Source: Contendibacter sp031732755
Lineage (GTDB): Bacteria > Pseudomonadota > Gammaproteobacteria > Competibacterales > Competibacteraceae
Length of the DNA stretch: 64,000 nucleotides
Assembly (NCBI GenBank): GCA_031732755.1
Contig: JAVMKI010000057.1
Coordinates: 1-64,000 of the forward strand
Reading direction: 5' to 3'
How positions within the stretch are numbered: position 1 is the first letter of the stretch; every line of letters starts with the position of its first letter. Below the pieces are notes generated by a model. That model ran no database searches and was not told the origin of the DNA. It was given only the letters and a program-made list of their open reading frames with translations. The position numbers and the translations under genes are program-made. This document shows positions 25,931 through 35,078 of this stretch, piece after piece.

Positions 25931-26554
25931 ATGAGCGATCCCGTTCAAGCCGACCGTCGTCGGGTTCTCCGCCTTCTCGCCGTCACCAGCGCCGCCGCCG
26001 GTGTTGCCACTCTAAGTTCGCCAGCGCTCGCCGCGAAGTGCGAAACCGACGGTACTCCGCTGCAATTTACACCCAAGGCCGCGCCGGACTCCAACCCGCA
26101 GAACGACGACATCGCCAAATATCCCAAATGTCCGTACTGCGGCATGGATCGCAAGCAGTTCCACCACAGCCGCCATCTGGTGCACTATCAGGATGATTTG
26201 GCCGACGGCACTTGTTCGCTGCATTGTGCCGCGCTCAGCCTGGCGTTGAATCTGGACCGGGGAGCGAAGGCGATCTACGCCGCCGATTTCGGCGCGAAGA
26301 CCGATCCCAAGCCACTGGCCAACGTGGATGTGGCCACCTATCTAATCGGTTCCAAACTGCCAGGAGTGATGACCGTGCAAAGCAAGGTCGCTTTCGGCGC
26401 CAAGGCGGCGGCCGAAGCCGCCAAGGTGGAACACGGCGGCGAACTGGGTGATTTCGATGCCGCGCTGAAGGCCGCCTATCAAAGCATGGCCAGCGACACC
26501 CTCATGATTCGCAAGAAGCGGTCAGGGATGAAGCAGCACGCTGCACACGGTTAA
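25931..26554 (+). CDS. NosL-family copper-binding protein, Tat-type signal
   Basis: The 207-residue protein has an N-terminal RRRVLRLLAV twin-arginine-like signal followed by SPALAA. The NosL core is YPKCPYCGMDRKQF, where the Cys and Met residues recall the Cu(I) site, and then the Cys-containing DGTCSLHCAAL. NosL proteins deliver copper to nitrous oxide reductase and are normally lipoproteins encoded beside nosZDFY. Here there is no lipobox and no other nos gene in the window, so a role in N2O reduction is unproven and general copper delivery is possible. It lies behind the glutamate transporter genes and converges on the RegA-like gene. Confidence 0.75.
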   Translation: MSDPVQADRRRVLRLLAVTSAAAGVATLSSPALAAKCETDGTPLQFTPKAAPDSNPQNDDIAKYPKCPYCGMDRKQFHHSRHLVHYQDDLADGTCSLHCAALSLALNLDRGAKAIYAADFGAKTDPKPLANVDVATYLIGSKLPGVMTVQSKVAFGAKAAAEAAKVEHGGELGDFDAALKAAYQSMASDTLMIRKKRSGMKQHAAHG

Positions 26555-26599
26555 GAAACCCACTTGGCGGATATTCCAGCCAAGCGATTGACGTGAGAT

Positions 26600-26633
26600 A
26601 AAAAATCCGGCTGGTAGACATTGCCACCAGCCG
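26600..26633 (-). terminator. Rho-independent terminator of the regBA-like operon
   Basis: On the minus strand a 9-bp stem, CCGGCTGGT / ACCAGCCGG, is followed by ATTTTTTATC. It lies about 200 bases after the response-regulator stop and may also slow transcription arriving from nosL. Apart from it I see nothing in 26555-26834. Confidence 0.75.
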
Positions 26634-26834
26634 GGCAAGGTCCTGCGGATATGGCTGGTTCAAGCATAAACGTTTCTTCGGCGTCACGGGCGTGGTGCGA
26701 CGTTACGCCGCAGGCGGCACCTCGACGAGGCCGTGGCCAAAAGTTCCCACAAATCGCGCCATGTGGTTGGATTTGAAGCGGCGAAAGCGCCGGGGTTTGG
26801 AAACTTCCGAGGTGATCGACGCATCCCGCATTGG

Positions 26835-27386
26835 CTAGGCGCGGACCGGCCGCTTGGCCAGTTTGCGCTGCAAGGTACGGCGGTGCATGCCCAACTGCCG
26901 GGCGGTGGCGGAGATATTGCCGTCGTTGTCGCGCAGTACCCGCTGAATGTGCTCCCATTCCAGACGGTTGACGCTCAGGGGACGCGCGCTGACCGGGACG
27001 GTGGGATCGCCCTCGGTCGCGGTGAAGGCCGCCACTACTTGATCGGCGTCGGCGGGCTTGGGTAGATAGTTGACCGCGCCGAGCTTGATCGCCGCCACCG
27101 CCGTGGCGATGCTGGCGTAGCCAGTCAGCACCACGATTCGGGTGGCCGGCTCCAATGCGAGCAACTCCGGGATCAGCAGCAGCCCGGAATCGCCCGCCAG
27201 ATTGAGATCCACCACGGCATATTCCGGCGGGTCCGCCGCCGCCAGTCGCAGCGCCGTGGTGCTGTCGCGTGCCGTGGCGACCGTAAAGCCGCGTCGATTT
27301 AGCGCCAACCCCAGCACCCGACAAAAAGTCGCGTCATCATCCACCAACAGCAGGTTGGAACGGTCATCCAGGTCTACGGCATCCAT
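26835..27386 (-). CDS. RegA/PrrA/ActR-type redox response regulator
   Basis: The 183-residue regulator has a receiver domain with the acidic pair in LLVDDDA, phosphorylated Asp60 in VVDLNL, Thr in VLTGYAS and Lys in YLPKPAD. A short linker leads to a C-terminal FIS-type helix-turn-helix (NISATARQLGMHRRT). This compact layout is that of RegA/PrrA/RoxR, global regulators of respiration and anaerobic metabolism. ATG 27386 overlaps the kinase stop as TGATG, so the pair is co-translated. No sigma-54 activation domain is present. Confidence 0.88.
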   Translation of the reverse strand: MDAVDLDDRSNLLLVDDDATFCRVLGLALNRRGFTVATARDSTTALRLAAADPPEYAVVDLNLAGDSGLLLIPELLALEPATRIVVLTGYASIATAVAAIKLGAVNYLPKPADADQVVAAFTATEGDPTVPVSARPLSVNRLEWEHIQRVLRDNDGNISATARQLGMHRRTLQRKLAKRPVRA

Positions 27387-28621
27387 CACGCAGCGCCGAT
27401 GTGAGCGGGCAAATCCACCCGGGTGCAGGTTTCCCCCCGTGGATCGCGCCACAGGCTCACCTGGCCGCCCAGCCGCTCCAAAGCGGCGTTAGCCAACAGC
27501 AGGCCAATACCGGCGCCATCTTCCTTGGTGGAAAAAAACGCATCACCAGCATGGCGTAGCGCCTCCGGCGTCAAACCCGCGCCCCGGTCACGAATCTCGA
27601 TCACCACCCGCTCTCCCTCCCAGCGCCCTTCCAGGTTTACGCTGTGCGGGCTGGCGTCAGCGGCGTTGTTGAGCAGGTTGAGCAAAGTCTGACAGACTGT
27701 TTGAGGCGCCGCCACGGTGGGCGACGGCGATGACCCGGAGCAACGCACCGCCAATGGCACGCCTGGATGCAACAGTTGCCAGCGGTTACGGAGGTGTTCC
27801 AGCAAGGTATCCAGGGGTTGCCTGGCCTCGCGGTCGACCGCCAGATTGGCGCTGCGCAACAGGTTGCCGAGGATGGCCTTGCAGGCGTCCACCTGCTGGC
27901 GCAGTAGGCCCAAATCAGCACACAGTTCCGAATCGGCGGCGCGGCTGATTTCCATCTCCCGGGTCAGCACGGCGATGGTGGACAGCGGGGTGCCTAGCTC
28001 GTGCGCCGCGCCCGCCGCGAACAACCCTAGGGCGAGAATCTGCTCGTCGCGTAACGCCTGCTCCCGTAGTTGCGCCACTTGGCGATCCCGGATGCGCAAA
28101 GCCGCCGCTAGCCGCGCCACGAACCCGGCGATCAGCAGCGCGCTGATGGCGAACACCAGCCACATTCCCCACAGGTGAAGCTGAAAGCCGGGACTGTAGC
28201 AGGTGAGAATGCCGGGCAAGGGCCAGTAATGGAACATCAATGCGGTGTAGAGCGCCACCGTGACCACCGCCATCACCCAAACCTGACCGACGGGCAACAA
28301 CGCGGCGGCGACGGTCAGCGGCAGGAGCAGCAACGACACGAATGGATTGCTGGCGCCGCCACTGAAGAACAACAGCAACGCCAGCGCCAGCACATCGAGT
28401 TGCAGGTACGCGAACAACTCCCAGGCGGTCACCGGCTTGTTCCGCCGGGCGGACGGATGCACGGCCACGAACGCCAGCATTCCCCAGATCAGGAATAGCA
28501 CCACCGCCAGGAACGGCAACGGTTGCGGCGGCGTCAGGCCGAACCGCAGCCAGAGCAGCATGACGCACGGCCCCAGCACCACCAGCAGACGAAACAACCA
28601 CAACCGTCGCAAGTTTTGCAT
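27386..28621 (-). CDS. RegB/PrrB-type redox sensor histidine kinase
   Basis: The 411-residue kinase has six membrane helices (about residues 8-170). The RegB quinone-sensing heptad GGASNPF is at 88-94 and the H-box AAHELGTPLS has phospho-acceptor His207. Cys247 lies 40 residues after this histidine, the same distance as the redox-active Cys265 from His225 in Rhodobacter RegB. ATP-binding N, G1 and G2 boxes follow (LLNNAADAS, IRDRGAGL, GAGIGLLLA). It should sense quinone or thiol redox state and phosphorylate the RegA-like protein downstream. ATG 28621 is preferred because an upstream in-frame extension of about 60 residues is AT-rich and unlike the family. Confidence 0.9.
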   Translation of the reverse strand: MQNLRRLWLFRLLVVLGPCVMLLWLRFGLTPPQPLPFLAVVLFLIWGMLAFVAVHPSARRNKPVTAWELFAYLQLDVLALALLLFFSGGASNPFVSLLLLPLTVAAALLPVGQVWVMAVVTVALYTALMFHYWPLPGILTCYSPGFQLHLWGMWLVFAISALLIAGFVARLAAALRIRDRQVAQLREQALRDEQILALGLFAAGAAHELGTPLSTIAVLTREMEISRAADSELCADLGLLRQQVDACKAILGNLLRSANLAVDREARQPLDTLLEHLRNRWQLLHPGVPLAVRCSGSSPSPTVAAPQTVCQTLLNLLNNAADASPHSVNLEGRWEGERVVIEIRDRGAGLTPEALRHAGDAFFSTKEDGAGIGLLLANAALERLGGQVSLWRDPRGETCTRVDLPAHIGAA

Positions 28622-28833
28622 CGGTCCAAGAGAGTGAGTAAATGAACTGTGAATTTTAATGATTGGCTGGGCTTGGGGGTAGAACGGGGTAGAAATAAAA
28701 ACTATCTTAAGCGTAACAATTTTATTATTGTTGATCAATGTCTTGGTTTTAGCCGCCCAAATAATTCGCGGCGGTTGTCCAGCCGAAAGCTGAATACACA
28801 AAGCGTAAGCGTATTATGAGGACTTGAATCGCA

Positions 28834-30348
28834 ATGTCGGTAGCTCGCACTTGCTTGATGAAAAAGTCACGCTCGAATCGGTGGGTGTTATTCCTCGTTC
28901 CACTCGTGCTATTCGGCCCAGTTTCATCAGCGTCTGGAGCGACTATTGGCCCGATTGTCAGCAGCTTTGTCCTGGATGGCGCTCTCAAGGAATGGGCGAA
29001 ACAGCCGTCTGCCTTACCCTTGATCCCCAAAGGTACGGATGCCCGTTCCGGCCGAGTTTGGGTTGCGCAATCTCCACAAGGGTTGGTTATCGCGGGCAAA
29101 ATTGAGGGGCCGCCGCCCACCTTCGCCAAAAATACCGAGGACATGCCGAACGGCGACCATGTGGAAATCTGGATCGCGCTGGCCGAGAACATCCCGTTGC
29201 CGCCCATTGGCGCTTATTCATCCATGGATGGCACCACCGAATTGCACAGATCCGAGGATTGCGAAGAGGACGAAGCTTGCAAAACCTGGTATGCGGACCA
29301 GGTCAAACATCGTCGCCTGCTGCCGCGACTGTTCGTGCGGCAATGGCAACTGGCGCCAAGCGTGACGGTGGAAACCTACGCCAAACCCGCCTTCGCGGAG
29401 ATGCCCGAGAAGGCGCGGGAAACCTATCAAGTTCTCGCGCCGCGAGGATTGCCAGAAGTACGATTCACCAGACATCCGCCCGATGGCTATGCCTTCGAAG
29501 CGCTTATCCCCTGGGAAGCGATGCCGCCCTCGGATCGGTTGAGCCTCGACCATATGCGGGTGATGGTGGATGTCTTCTCGCCTGGCGGCCAGGGCAAATA
29601 CGGCCCGCTTAGCACCACTTCCGGGAGCCGGCAATATGGCAAGGTAGGGACCATGAACGCCGTCACCCTGAAGTCTCCGCGCCGCTGGCGGCTGACTCCC
29701 TGCGGGTATCCTCTGGAAGGCAAGAACTTCTGGGGTCGCATCGGTTCCTGGGGTACGGAGCCGACCTACAGACCCAAGAAGCTGCCGGCTTATTTTCTAC
29801 CCACTGCAAAGGAAGAAATCACCGCCAGCTTTGCCCTCGATAATGATTGGATCGGTCGCTTCTGGTCCCCCGAGGGCATTTCGCCGGTGGTTGTCACCAC
29901 TGAGTTCTTCAGCCAGAAGCTGGCGGCGGGGATGACCCTCTGTGGCCCGGAGTTGGCGGTGCGGCACGGCAACCGAGTCGATTTCGCTAGGCGCCTCAAG
30001 ATCGAACCGAATCCCAAGAGCAAAAGGGTTGCTGACGGTTGGCTGCTGGTCGGGGGATGGATTGGGGAATTTCGTGATCCTGAAGGCCAGTGCGGTGCTT
30101 GCGAAAATCAATACCTGAACATGATTTTCATCGCTGAAGCGGCCGGACCTCCGCTGTCCGCTTTTCAGGTTTCCGATACCGAGTGCGGCTGTTGCTTGTT
30201 CGGCCATTGCATCTACGATATTGCCCTATCGGACGACTTCAAGACCATTCACATCAAGGAAGGCGTTGATAGGGAGGAAAAGGAAGTGAAGTTTTGCTTC
30301 GATACCACTCAGCATGTCTACACCCCATGTCCAGCGAACCTTCAATAG
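28834..30348 (+). CDS. Secreted protein with CBM9-like N-terminal domain, function unknown
   Basis: The 504-residue protein has a signal peptide (hydrophobic core VLFLVPLVLF, residues about 16-36). Residues about 40-130 resemble a CBM9/DOMON-like beta-sandwich (VLDGALKEWA opening, GDHVEIWIAL closing strand). I do not recognise the rest. It contains several cysteines, including a dense cluster ECGCCLFGHC near residue 450 and CGAC near 420, suggesting disulfides or a metal site outside the membrane. The next gene starts 27 bases later and also encodes a secreted Cys-containing protein, so the two probably form one transcript. An in-frame ATG at 28858 is an alternative start. Confidence 0.65.
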   Translation: MSVARTCLMKKSRSNRWVLFLVPLVLFGPVSSASGATIGPIVSSFVLDGALKEWAKQPSALPLIPKGTDARSGRVWVAQSPQGLVIAGKIEGPPPTFAKNTEDMPNGDHVEIWIALAENIPLPPIGAYSSMDGTTELHRSEDCEEDEACKTWYADQVKHRRLLPRLFVRQWQLAPSVTVETYAKPAFAEMPEKARETYQVLAPRGLPEVRFTRHPPDGYAFEALIPWEAMPPSDRLSLDHMRVMVDVFSPGGQGKYGPLSTTSGSRQYGKVGTMNAVTLKSPRRWRLTPCGYPLEGKNFWGRIGSWGTEPTYRPKKLPAYFLPTAKEEITASFALDNDWIGRFWSPEGISPVVVTTEFFSQKLAAGMTLCGPELAVRHGNRVDFARRLKIEPNPKSKRVADGWLLVGGWIGEFRDPEGQCGACENQYLNMIFIAEAAGPPLSAFQVSDTECGCCLFGHCIYDIALSDDFKTIHIKEGVDREEKEVKFCFDTTQHVYTPCPANLQ

Positions 30349-30375
30349 CTTGAGAGACGGCTGGAGATTGTCATC

Positions 30376-33300
30376 ATGCGTCATCACGGGTTCTTCGTCG
30401 CTCTGCTCTTGGTCTGTTCTGGGTTGGCGTGGGCAGATGCTTCTCCTCAAGGGGCTTGCGGGAAACTCTCCATTGCCCCTTCAAAAGGGGAAAACCAGTC
30501 GTCTTATCGGCTGCGCTGTGAACCAGCGATGGGCGGCAACGCACGGATTCAATTGCTCATCGACGGAGAAAAACCCCTCGTGCTGGCAGGCGTCGCGGGA
30601 GAACCACTCGCCTCGCTGGCGGCAACCTTCGATCCCGCCTCCGTCTCCGTGCGCCTGCTCGAAGGTCAGCCGAACCTTTACTGGATTCGATACGGCTACC
30701 GCGGATCGGCGGAAGCCGGCGGCGACGACATCGACCACCAACGCGATTGGGTCGTGCAAAAAGGCGATATGGTTCACACCCTGTTCGATCAGTGGACAAA
30801 GGTTTATGAGAACAACCGGAGCGGCAATTTCCTGAGCGCCACCGAGGATGTGGCCCTCGAATACCGAGGCTCGATTTTACGAGCCATCAGCATCCGATTT
30901 CGCGGGAAAGCGGTTGAGGATGACGTACATGAACCCGGCGAACCCGGCTATCGAGAATCCGGTTCGACGGAATCGCTCACCAAGGTCACTCGGGAAATCG
31001 ATACCGGCACGGGTCGGGTACTCCTGGAAAAGACCATCAGCGCGCAACTCGATGGCAATGCGCTGTTTCTAGACGATGGCGTATCCGGTTGGCTGGCGAT
31101 CACCAACCCTGATTTTCACCTGGTTGCTTGGCGGCCCGGAGAAATGTTCCCGAGACATCGGCTACCAGACCCGGAGAAGCTTGAGAAAACACCGTCCGTC
31201 GCCACCTGTTGGCTGTACAACAGAGTTCCTTGGGACTCAGTCAACGCAACGGGAAACCATCCACCCGCGCCGCCCGACCATGTGCGCCCCGAACACTTCG
31301 TTCCGGCGCATTGCTGCGCGGTGGAAACCTCCGCCGACGGCAACCGGATGTTCCTCTACGAAACCGCGAAAACGCAAAACGAAGGCGAAAAGGCGGGCCG
31401 CCTGCTCGCGCTGTTCGACCGCCCCTCGCAAAGTTGCTACAGCGCCAACCTCGCTCAGGACGGACGTTGGGGCAAGGCGTTCTTCGACTGGATCGGCAAC
31501 CCGGTTTTCGACCCTAACGGTGGTAAGCTTGGGTACCGCGCCAGGCAGGGAAGTCACTGGTTTGTCGTGATCGGCGACCAGCGCACCCCCGATTTCGACC
31601 TGGTGGGGTCGCCGGTCTTTAGCCCCGATGGTCAGCATGTCGCCTATTGGGTCAAGCGGGACAAAAAGGAATTCATCGTGCGGGATGCCCAGAAAGGTCC
31701 AGCGTTCGACGGCGCTGGCTTTCCGGTCTTCAGCCCCGACAGCGGTACCGTGGCCTATCGGGCGCGAGAGGGGAACCAGTGGTTTGTCATGCGGGGCGAT
31801 GAGAAAGGCCCGGTTTTCGACGACATCGGTTATTACACCGTACCCAGCTTCGGACGCGGCAGCGACATCGCCGATGTGGTGTTCAGCCCCGATGGTCGCC
31901 AACTTGCCTATGCCGCCCAGCGGGGACAGGAGTGGTTCATCGCGCGGAACGGTCAGCCAGGTCCCGCCTTCGAGCACGTCGGCCTGCCGGTGTTCGGTTC
32001 GGATGGCCGACTTGCTCATCGCGCCCGACAGAACGACCGGGAGTTCATCCTGCTGGGGGGAAACAAAGGACCCGAATTCGATTTCGTCAGCAACCCGGTG
32101 TTCAGCCCTGACGGTCGCCAACTCGCTTATTGGGCGCAAGAGGGAAAAGCCGAGTTCATCGTGCGCGGCGAGCGCAAGGAACCTGCGTTTGACAAGGTTG
32201 GCGCCCCACTTTTCCATCACGACGGCGGTCCGGTGATCTACTGGGCCAAACAGGGCGAAAAAGAGTTCATCATGACGGGCGGGAAGAAAGGTTCCGAATT
32301 CGAAACCATCGAGGCGCCGGTGTTTCATCCCCGCACCGACCAAATCGCCTATCGGGTCCACCGGGATAACATGACGTTCGTCATGCTCGGCGATCAGAAG
32401 GGACCAGAATTTGATTTCGACAACTCGTCCCGAAGCCGCCCTCTGGTTTTCGGTCCCGATGGGCGAAAACTCGCTTACGCGGCCAAACAGAACGGGAAGG
32501 AATTCATCCTGCTCGGTGAAAACAAAGGTCCGGCATTCGATGAGGTCGGCGATCCAGTCTTCAGCCCCGACGGTGGACGGTTAGCGTACCGGGCGAAGGT
32601 GGGAGAACGGTGGCTTATGCTGGTAACCGAATTGAATGGCCAGGACCATGAAGTCCCTGTCGGGATTCAGACGAACTCTTTCCCAACCGTTCCGTTGAAC
32701 AAGGTCGTGCCGACGCTGATTCCCCATCCGGTCATCGCTGGCGTGGTTCTCGGGGGCTCGGCGCGGGGGCGATGGGTGAAGATCGATGGCGAGAAACTCC
32801 CCAAAGCGAATTCTTCCGCGTGCTTGTCCGAGACCGGGCAGTGTTGCCGGACGTTGGGTCCGGAATGGATACCGCAAGGTTTGATCTACAGGCTCTATTC
32901 CTTCGATGAACCGCTGGGCGAATGCCCTGGGGGCAAGGCGAAGGCATGTGACAATATGGTGACTGGCGATACCGACCTCACCGTGGACTTCGCATCGTGT
33001 TCGGTCAAGAAGTTCTCCTTGGCCATCGCTGGTTCCTGGAACGCGCTCCCGCGTCGCCCGAGGGTACTCAAGAACCATCAGGACTTCGCTCCCATTGTGC
33101 GGAAATTTCTAGACCGTAAGGGACTCCAGCGGGCGCCGGTTCGCATCGAATATGTCCACGGCATCGATCTGGACGGCGATGGAATGGAGGAGCGCGTCAT
33201 CTATGCCCGAAGCAGAAAGGACGTTGGTGATCATGGCGACCCCAACGACTATTCGCTGCTACTCCTCGTGAAGATCGTCCAAGGCCAGCCGGAAACGACC

Positions 33301-33504
33301 GCCATCTCGGCCTGGTGGCCGGGAGAACAGGAAAATCAAGGGCCTTACGAGATTTATGATTCCCGTTACGCCGACGCCAACGGCGATGGAATGATGGAAA
33401 TCCTGGTCGACTGGCGTTACTACGAAGGCGGTGGCATCCGCGTGTATACCCTGCGGGACGGCAAGCCGGTCGAGACCGAGCTGAGCTATTTTAGTGGACT
33501 CTGA
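30376..33504 (+). CDS. Large secreted ten-repeat beta-propeller protein, function unknown
   Basis: The 1042-residue protein has a signal peptide ending near ALA-WA-DA (residue 20). Residues about 373-760 contain ten imperfect repeats of about 37 residues built on PVFSPDGxxLAYxA followed by EFIxxGxxKGPxFDxV, recalling the PD40/TolB-type WD40-like propeller. Near the C-terminus two Asp-rich loops, DLDGDGMEE and DANGDGMME, look like EF-hand or FG-GAP calcium sites. The N-terminal 370 residues are unassigned. It is coupled to the 28834 gene by a 27-base gap. A surface-binding or scaffold role is a guess; no catalytic motif is visible. Confidence 0.65.
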   Translation: MRHHGFFVALLLVCSGLAWADASPQGACGKLSIAPSKGENQSSYRLRCEPAMGGNARIQLLIDGEKPLVLAGVAGEPLASLAATFDPASVSVRLLEGQPNLYWIRYGYRGSAEAGGDDIDHQRDWVVQKGDMVHTLFDQWTKVYENNRSGNFLSATEDVALEYRGSILRAISIRFRGKAVEDDVHEPGEPGYRESGSTESLTKVTREIDTGTGRVLLEKTISAQLDGNALFLDDGVSGWLAITNPDFHLVAWRPGEMFPRHRLPDPEKLEKTPSVATCWLYNRVPWDSVNATGNHPPAPPDHVRPEHFVPAHCCAVETSADGNRMFLYETAKTQNEGEKAGRLLALFDRPSQSCYSANLAQDGRWGKAFFDWIGNPVFDPNGGKLGYRARQGSHWFVVIGDQRTPDFDLVGSPVFSPDGQHVAYWVKRDKKEFIVRDAQKGPAFDGAGFPVFSPDSGTVAYRAREGNQWFVMRGDEKGPVFDDIGYYTVPSFGRGSDIADVVFSPDGRQLAYAAQRGQEWFIARNGQPGPAFEHVGLPVFGSDGRLAHRARQNDREFILLGGNKGPEFDFVSNPVFSPDGRQLAYWAQEGKAEFIVRGERKEPAFDKVGAPLFHHDGGPVIYWAKQGEKEFIMTGGKKGSEFETIEAPVFHPRTDQIAYRVHRDNMTFVMLGDQKGPEFDFDNSSRSRPLVFGPDGRKLAYAAKQNGKEFILLGENKGPAFDEVGDPVFSPDGGRLAYRAKVGERWLMLVTELNGQDHEVPVGIQTNSFPTVPLNKVVPTLIPHPVIAGVVLGGSARGRWVKIDGEKLPKANSSACLSETGQCCRTLGPEWIPQGLIYRLYSFDEPLGECPGGKAKACDNMVTGDTDLTVDFASCSVKKFSLAIAGSWNALPRRPRVLKNHQDFAPIVRKFLDRKGLQRAPVRIEYVHGIDLDGDGMEERVIYARSRKDVGDHGDPNDYSLLLLVKIVQGQPETTAISAWWPGEQENQGPYEIYDSRYADANGDGMMEILVDWRYYEGGGIRVYTLRDGKPVETELSYFSGL

Positions 33505-33528
33505 CCGGATTCCCCGTCGGACGGTTTT

Positions 33529-35076
33529 TCAACTCCGGCCCGTCCAGGCCACCTTGTACAAATCCAGCCGCCGGTCGCGGAAGTTGCGCACGCTACCGTG
33601 CACCCGCATTTCCTTGAGGCTATCCAGGTCCAGGTCCACGATCAGGGTCATTTCGGTGTTCGGCGTGGCCTCGGCGGCGATGGCGTCGTGCGGAAAGGCG
33701 AAGTCGGATGGAGTGAATACCGCTGCCTGGGAATACTGCATGTCCATGTTCTCCACCTTTGGCAGGTTGCCGACGCTGCCGGAGATTACCACGTAGCATT
33801 CGTTCTCGATGGCCCGCGCCTGGGCGCAGCGCCGTACCCGTAGATAGGCGTTCTTGGTATCGGTCCAGAACGGTACGAACAGAATCTGCATCCCCTGATC
33901 GGCCAGCAGGCGCGGCAATTCCGGGAATTCCACGTCATAGCAGATCAGAATGCCGATCTTGCCCACGTCCAGTTCGAACACCTTGAGCGTGTCACCGCCC
34001 TGCAAACCCCAGTAGGCGCGCTCGTCCGGGGTGATATGCAACTTGGATTGCTTGTCCCAGGTGCCATCGCGCCGACACAGGTAGGCGGCGTTGTACAGCG
34101 CGCCACCCCCGTACTCCGGCATGCTGCCGGCGATGATGTTGACGTTATAGGCTACCGCCATCTGCACCATGGCCTCGCGCACCGGTTCGGTGAATTCGGC
34201 CAATTGGCGCACGGCCTCGGCGGTGTTGCGCTGATTGAACTGGGCCATCAGCGGACCGTTGAAAAATTCCGGGAACAACACCACATCGGTTTTGTAACCG
34301 GCCACCGCGTCCACGAAATACTCGACCTGCTGCAATAATTCTTCCAGTGAAGTGATCTGGCGCATCTGCCACTGCACCGCCCCAACCCGCACCACCGACT
34401 TGCGTCCGCCGATCAGGACTTCCTTGTCCTCGTAGTAGATATTCAGCCATTCCAGCAGGACCGCGTAGGCCTTGGATTCGGCGTCGTCCGGCAGGTAGCC
34501 GGTGATGATCCGGCGGATGTGAAAATCGTTGGCCAGTTGGAAAGTGAGGATCGGGTCCACCAGCTCCTTGGCCTTCACTTGTTCGACATACTGCTGGGGC
34601 GTCATCTCGTGGGCGTACTTGCTGTAGCCGGGAATCCGGCCGCCCACCACGATGGCGCGCAGGTTCAGCTTTTCGCACAGTTCCTTACGGGCGTCGTACA
34701 GCCGTCGGCCCAGCCGCATGTCGCGATAGTCGGGATGGACGAAGATGTCCACGCCGTACAGGGTGTCGCCGTTGGGGTCATGGGTGGTGATGTAGCCATC
34801 GCCGATGATCTGCCAGTAGGTGTGGCGGTCGCCATAGTGGCTGTAGTCCACGAGCAAACTGATAGCGGCGGCTACTACCTTGCCGTTGTCCTCGATGCAA
34901 ATCTGTCCTTCGGGGAAACGGGCGATCTGCGAGGCGAACTGCTCGCGGGTCCAGGCTCCATCCATGTTGTGGTAGACCAGGTCCATGATTTCCCGGATGT
35001 CGCCATAATCCGCCAGGCGCAGGTTACGCAACTTCAGCCGGTGTTGGACCGGGTGGTCAGGGTTTTTTTCAGCCAT
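33529..35076 (-). CDS. Fused GNAT N-acetyltransferase / nitrilase-family amidohydrolase
   Basis: The 515-residue fusion has an N-terminal GNAT domain (about residues 15-215, acyl-CoA loop in RDMRLGRRLYDAR). A C-terminal carbon-nitrogen hydrolase (about 230-510) carries the catalytic Glu in LFPEFFNG, Lys in SKLHITPDE and Cys in ILICYDVEFPE. This two-domain architecture is a known family in proteobacteria, but its substrate is uncertain. ATG 35076 lies two bases from the stop of the CoA-binding protein gene. GTG 35082 would overlap that stop. The two genes are probably coupled. Confidence 0.88.
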   Translation of the reverse strand: MAEKNPDHPVQHRLKLRNLRLADYGDIREIMDLVYHNMDGAWTREQFASQIARFPEGQICIEDNGKVVAAAISLLVDYSHYGDRHTYWQIIGDGYITTHDPNGDTLYGVDIFVHPDYRDMRLGRRLYDARKELCEKLNLRAIVVGGRIPGYSKYAHEMTPQQYVEQVKAKELVDPILTFQLANDFHIRRIITGYLPDDAESKAYAVLLEWLNIYYEDKEVLIGGRKSVVRVGAVQWQMRQITSLEELLQQVEYFVDAVAGYKTDVVLFPEFFNGPLMAQFNQRNTAEAVRQLAEFTEPVREAMVQMAVAYNVNIIAGSMPEYGGGALYNAAYLCRRDGTWDKQSKLHITPDERAYWGLQGGDTLKVFELDVGKIGILICYDVEFPELPRLLADQGMQILFVPFWTDTKNAYLRVRRCAQARAIENECYVVISGSVGNLPKVENMDMQYSQAAVFTPSDFAFPHDAIAAEATPNTEMTLIVDLDLDSLKEMRVHGSVRNFRDRRLDLYKVAWTGRS

Positions 35077-35078
35077 GT

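Noticed and set aside
26551..26667. Small minus-strand frame starting MLEPAISAG
   Set aside because: It spans the terminator stem and lacks a ribosome site or any known relative.
33505..33528. CCGTCGGACGG followed by TTTTT as a terminator
   Set aside because: The palindrome has only a one-base centre and cannot form a proper loop with a stable stem.
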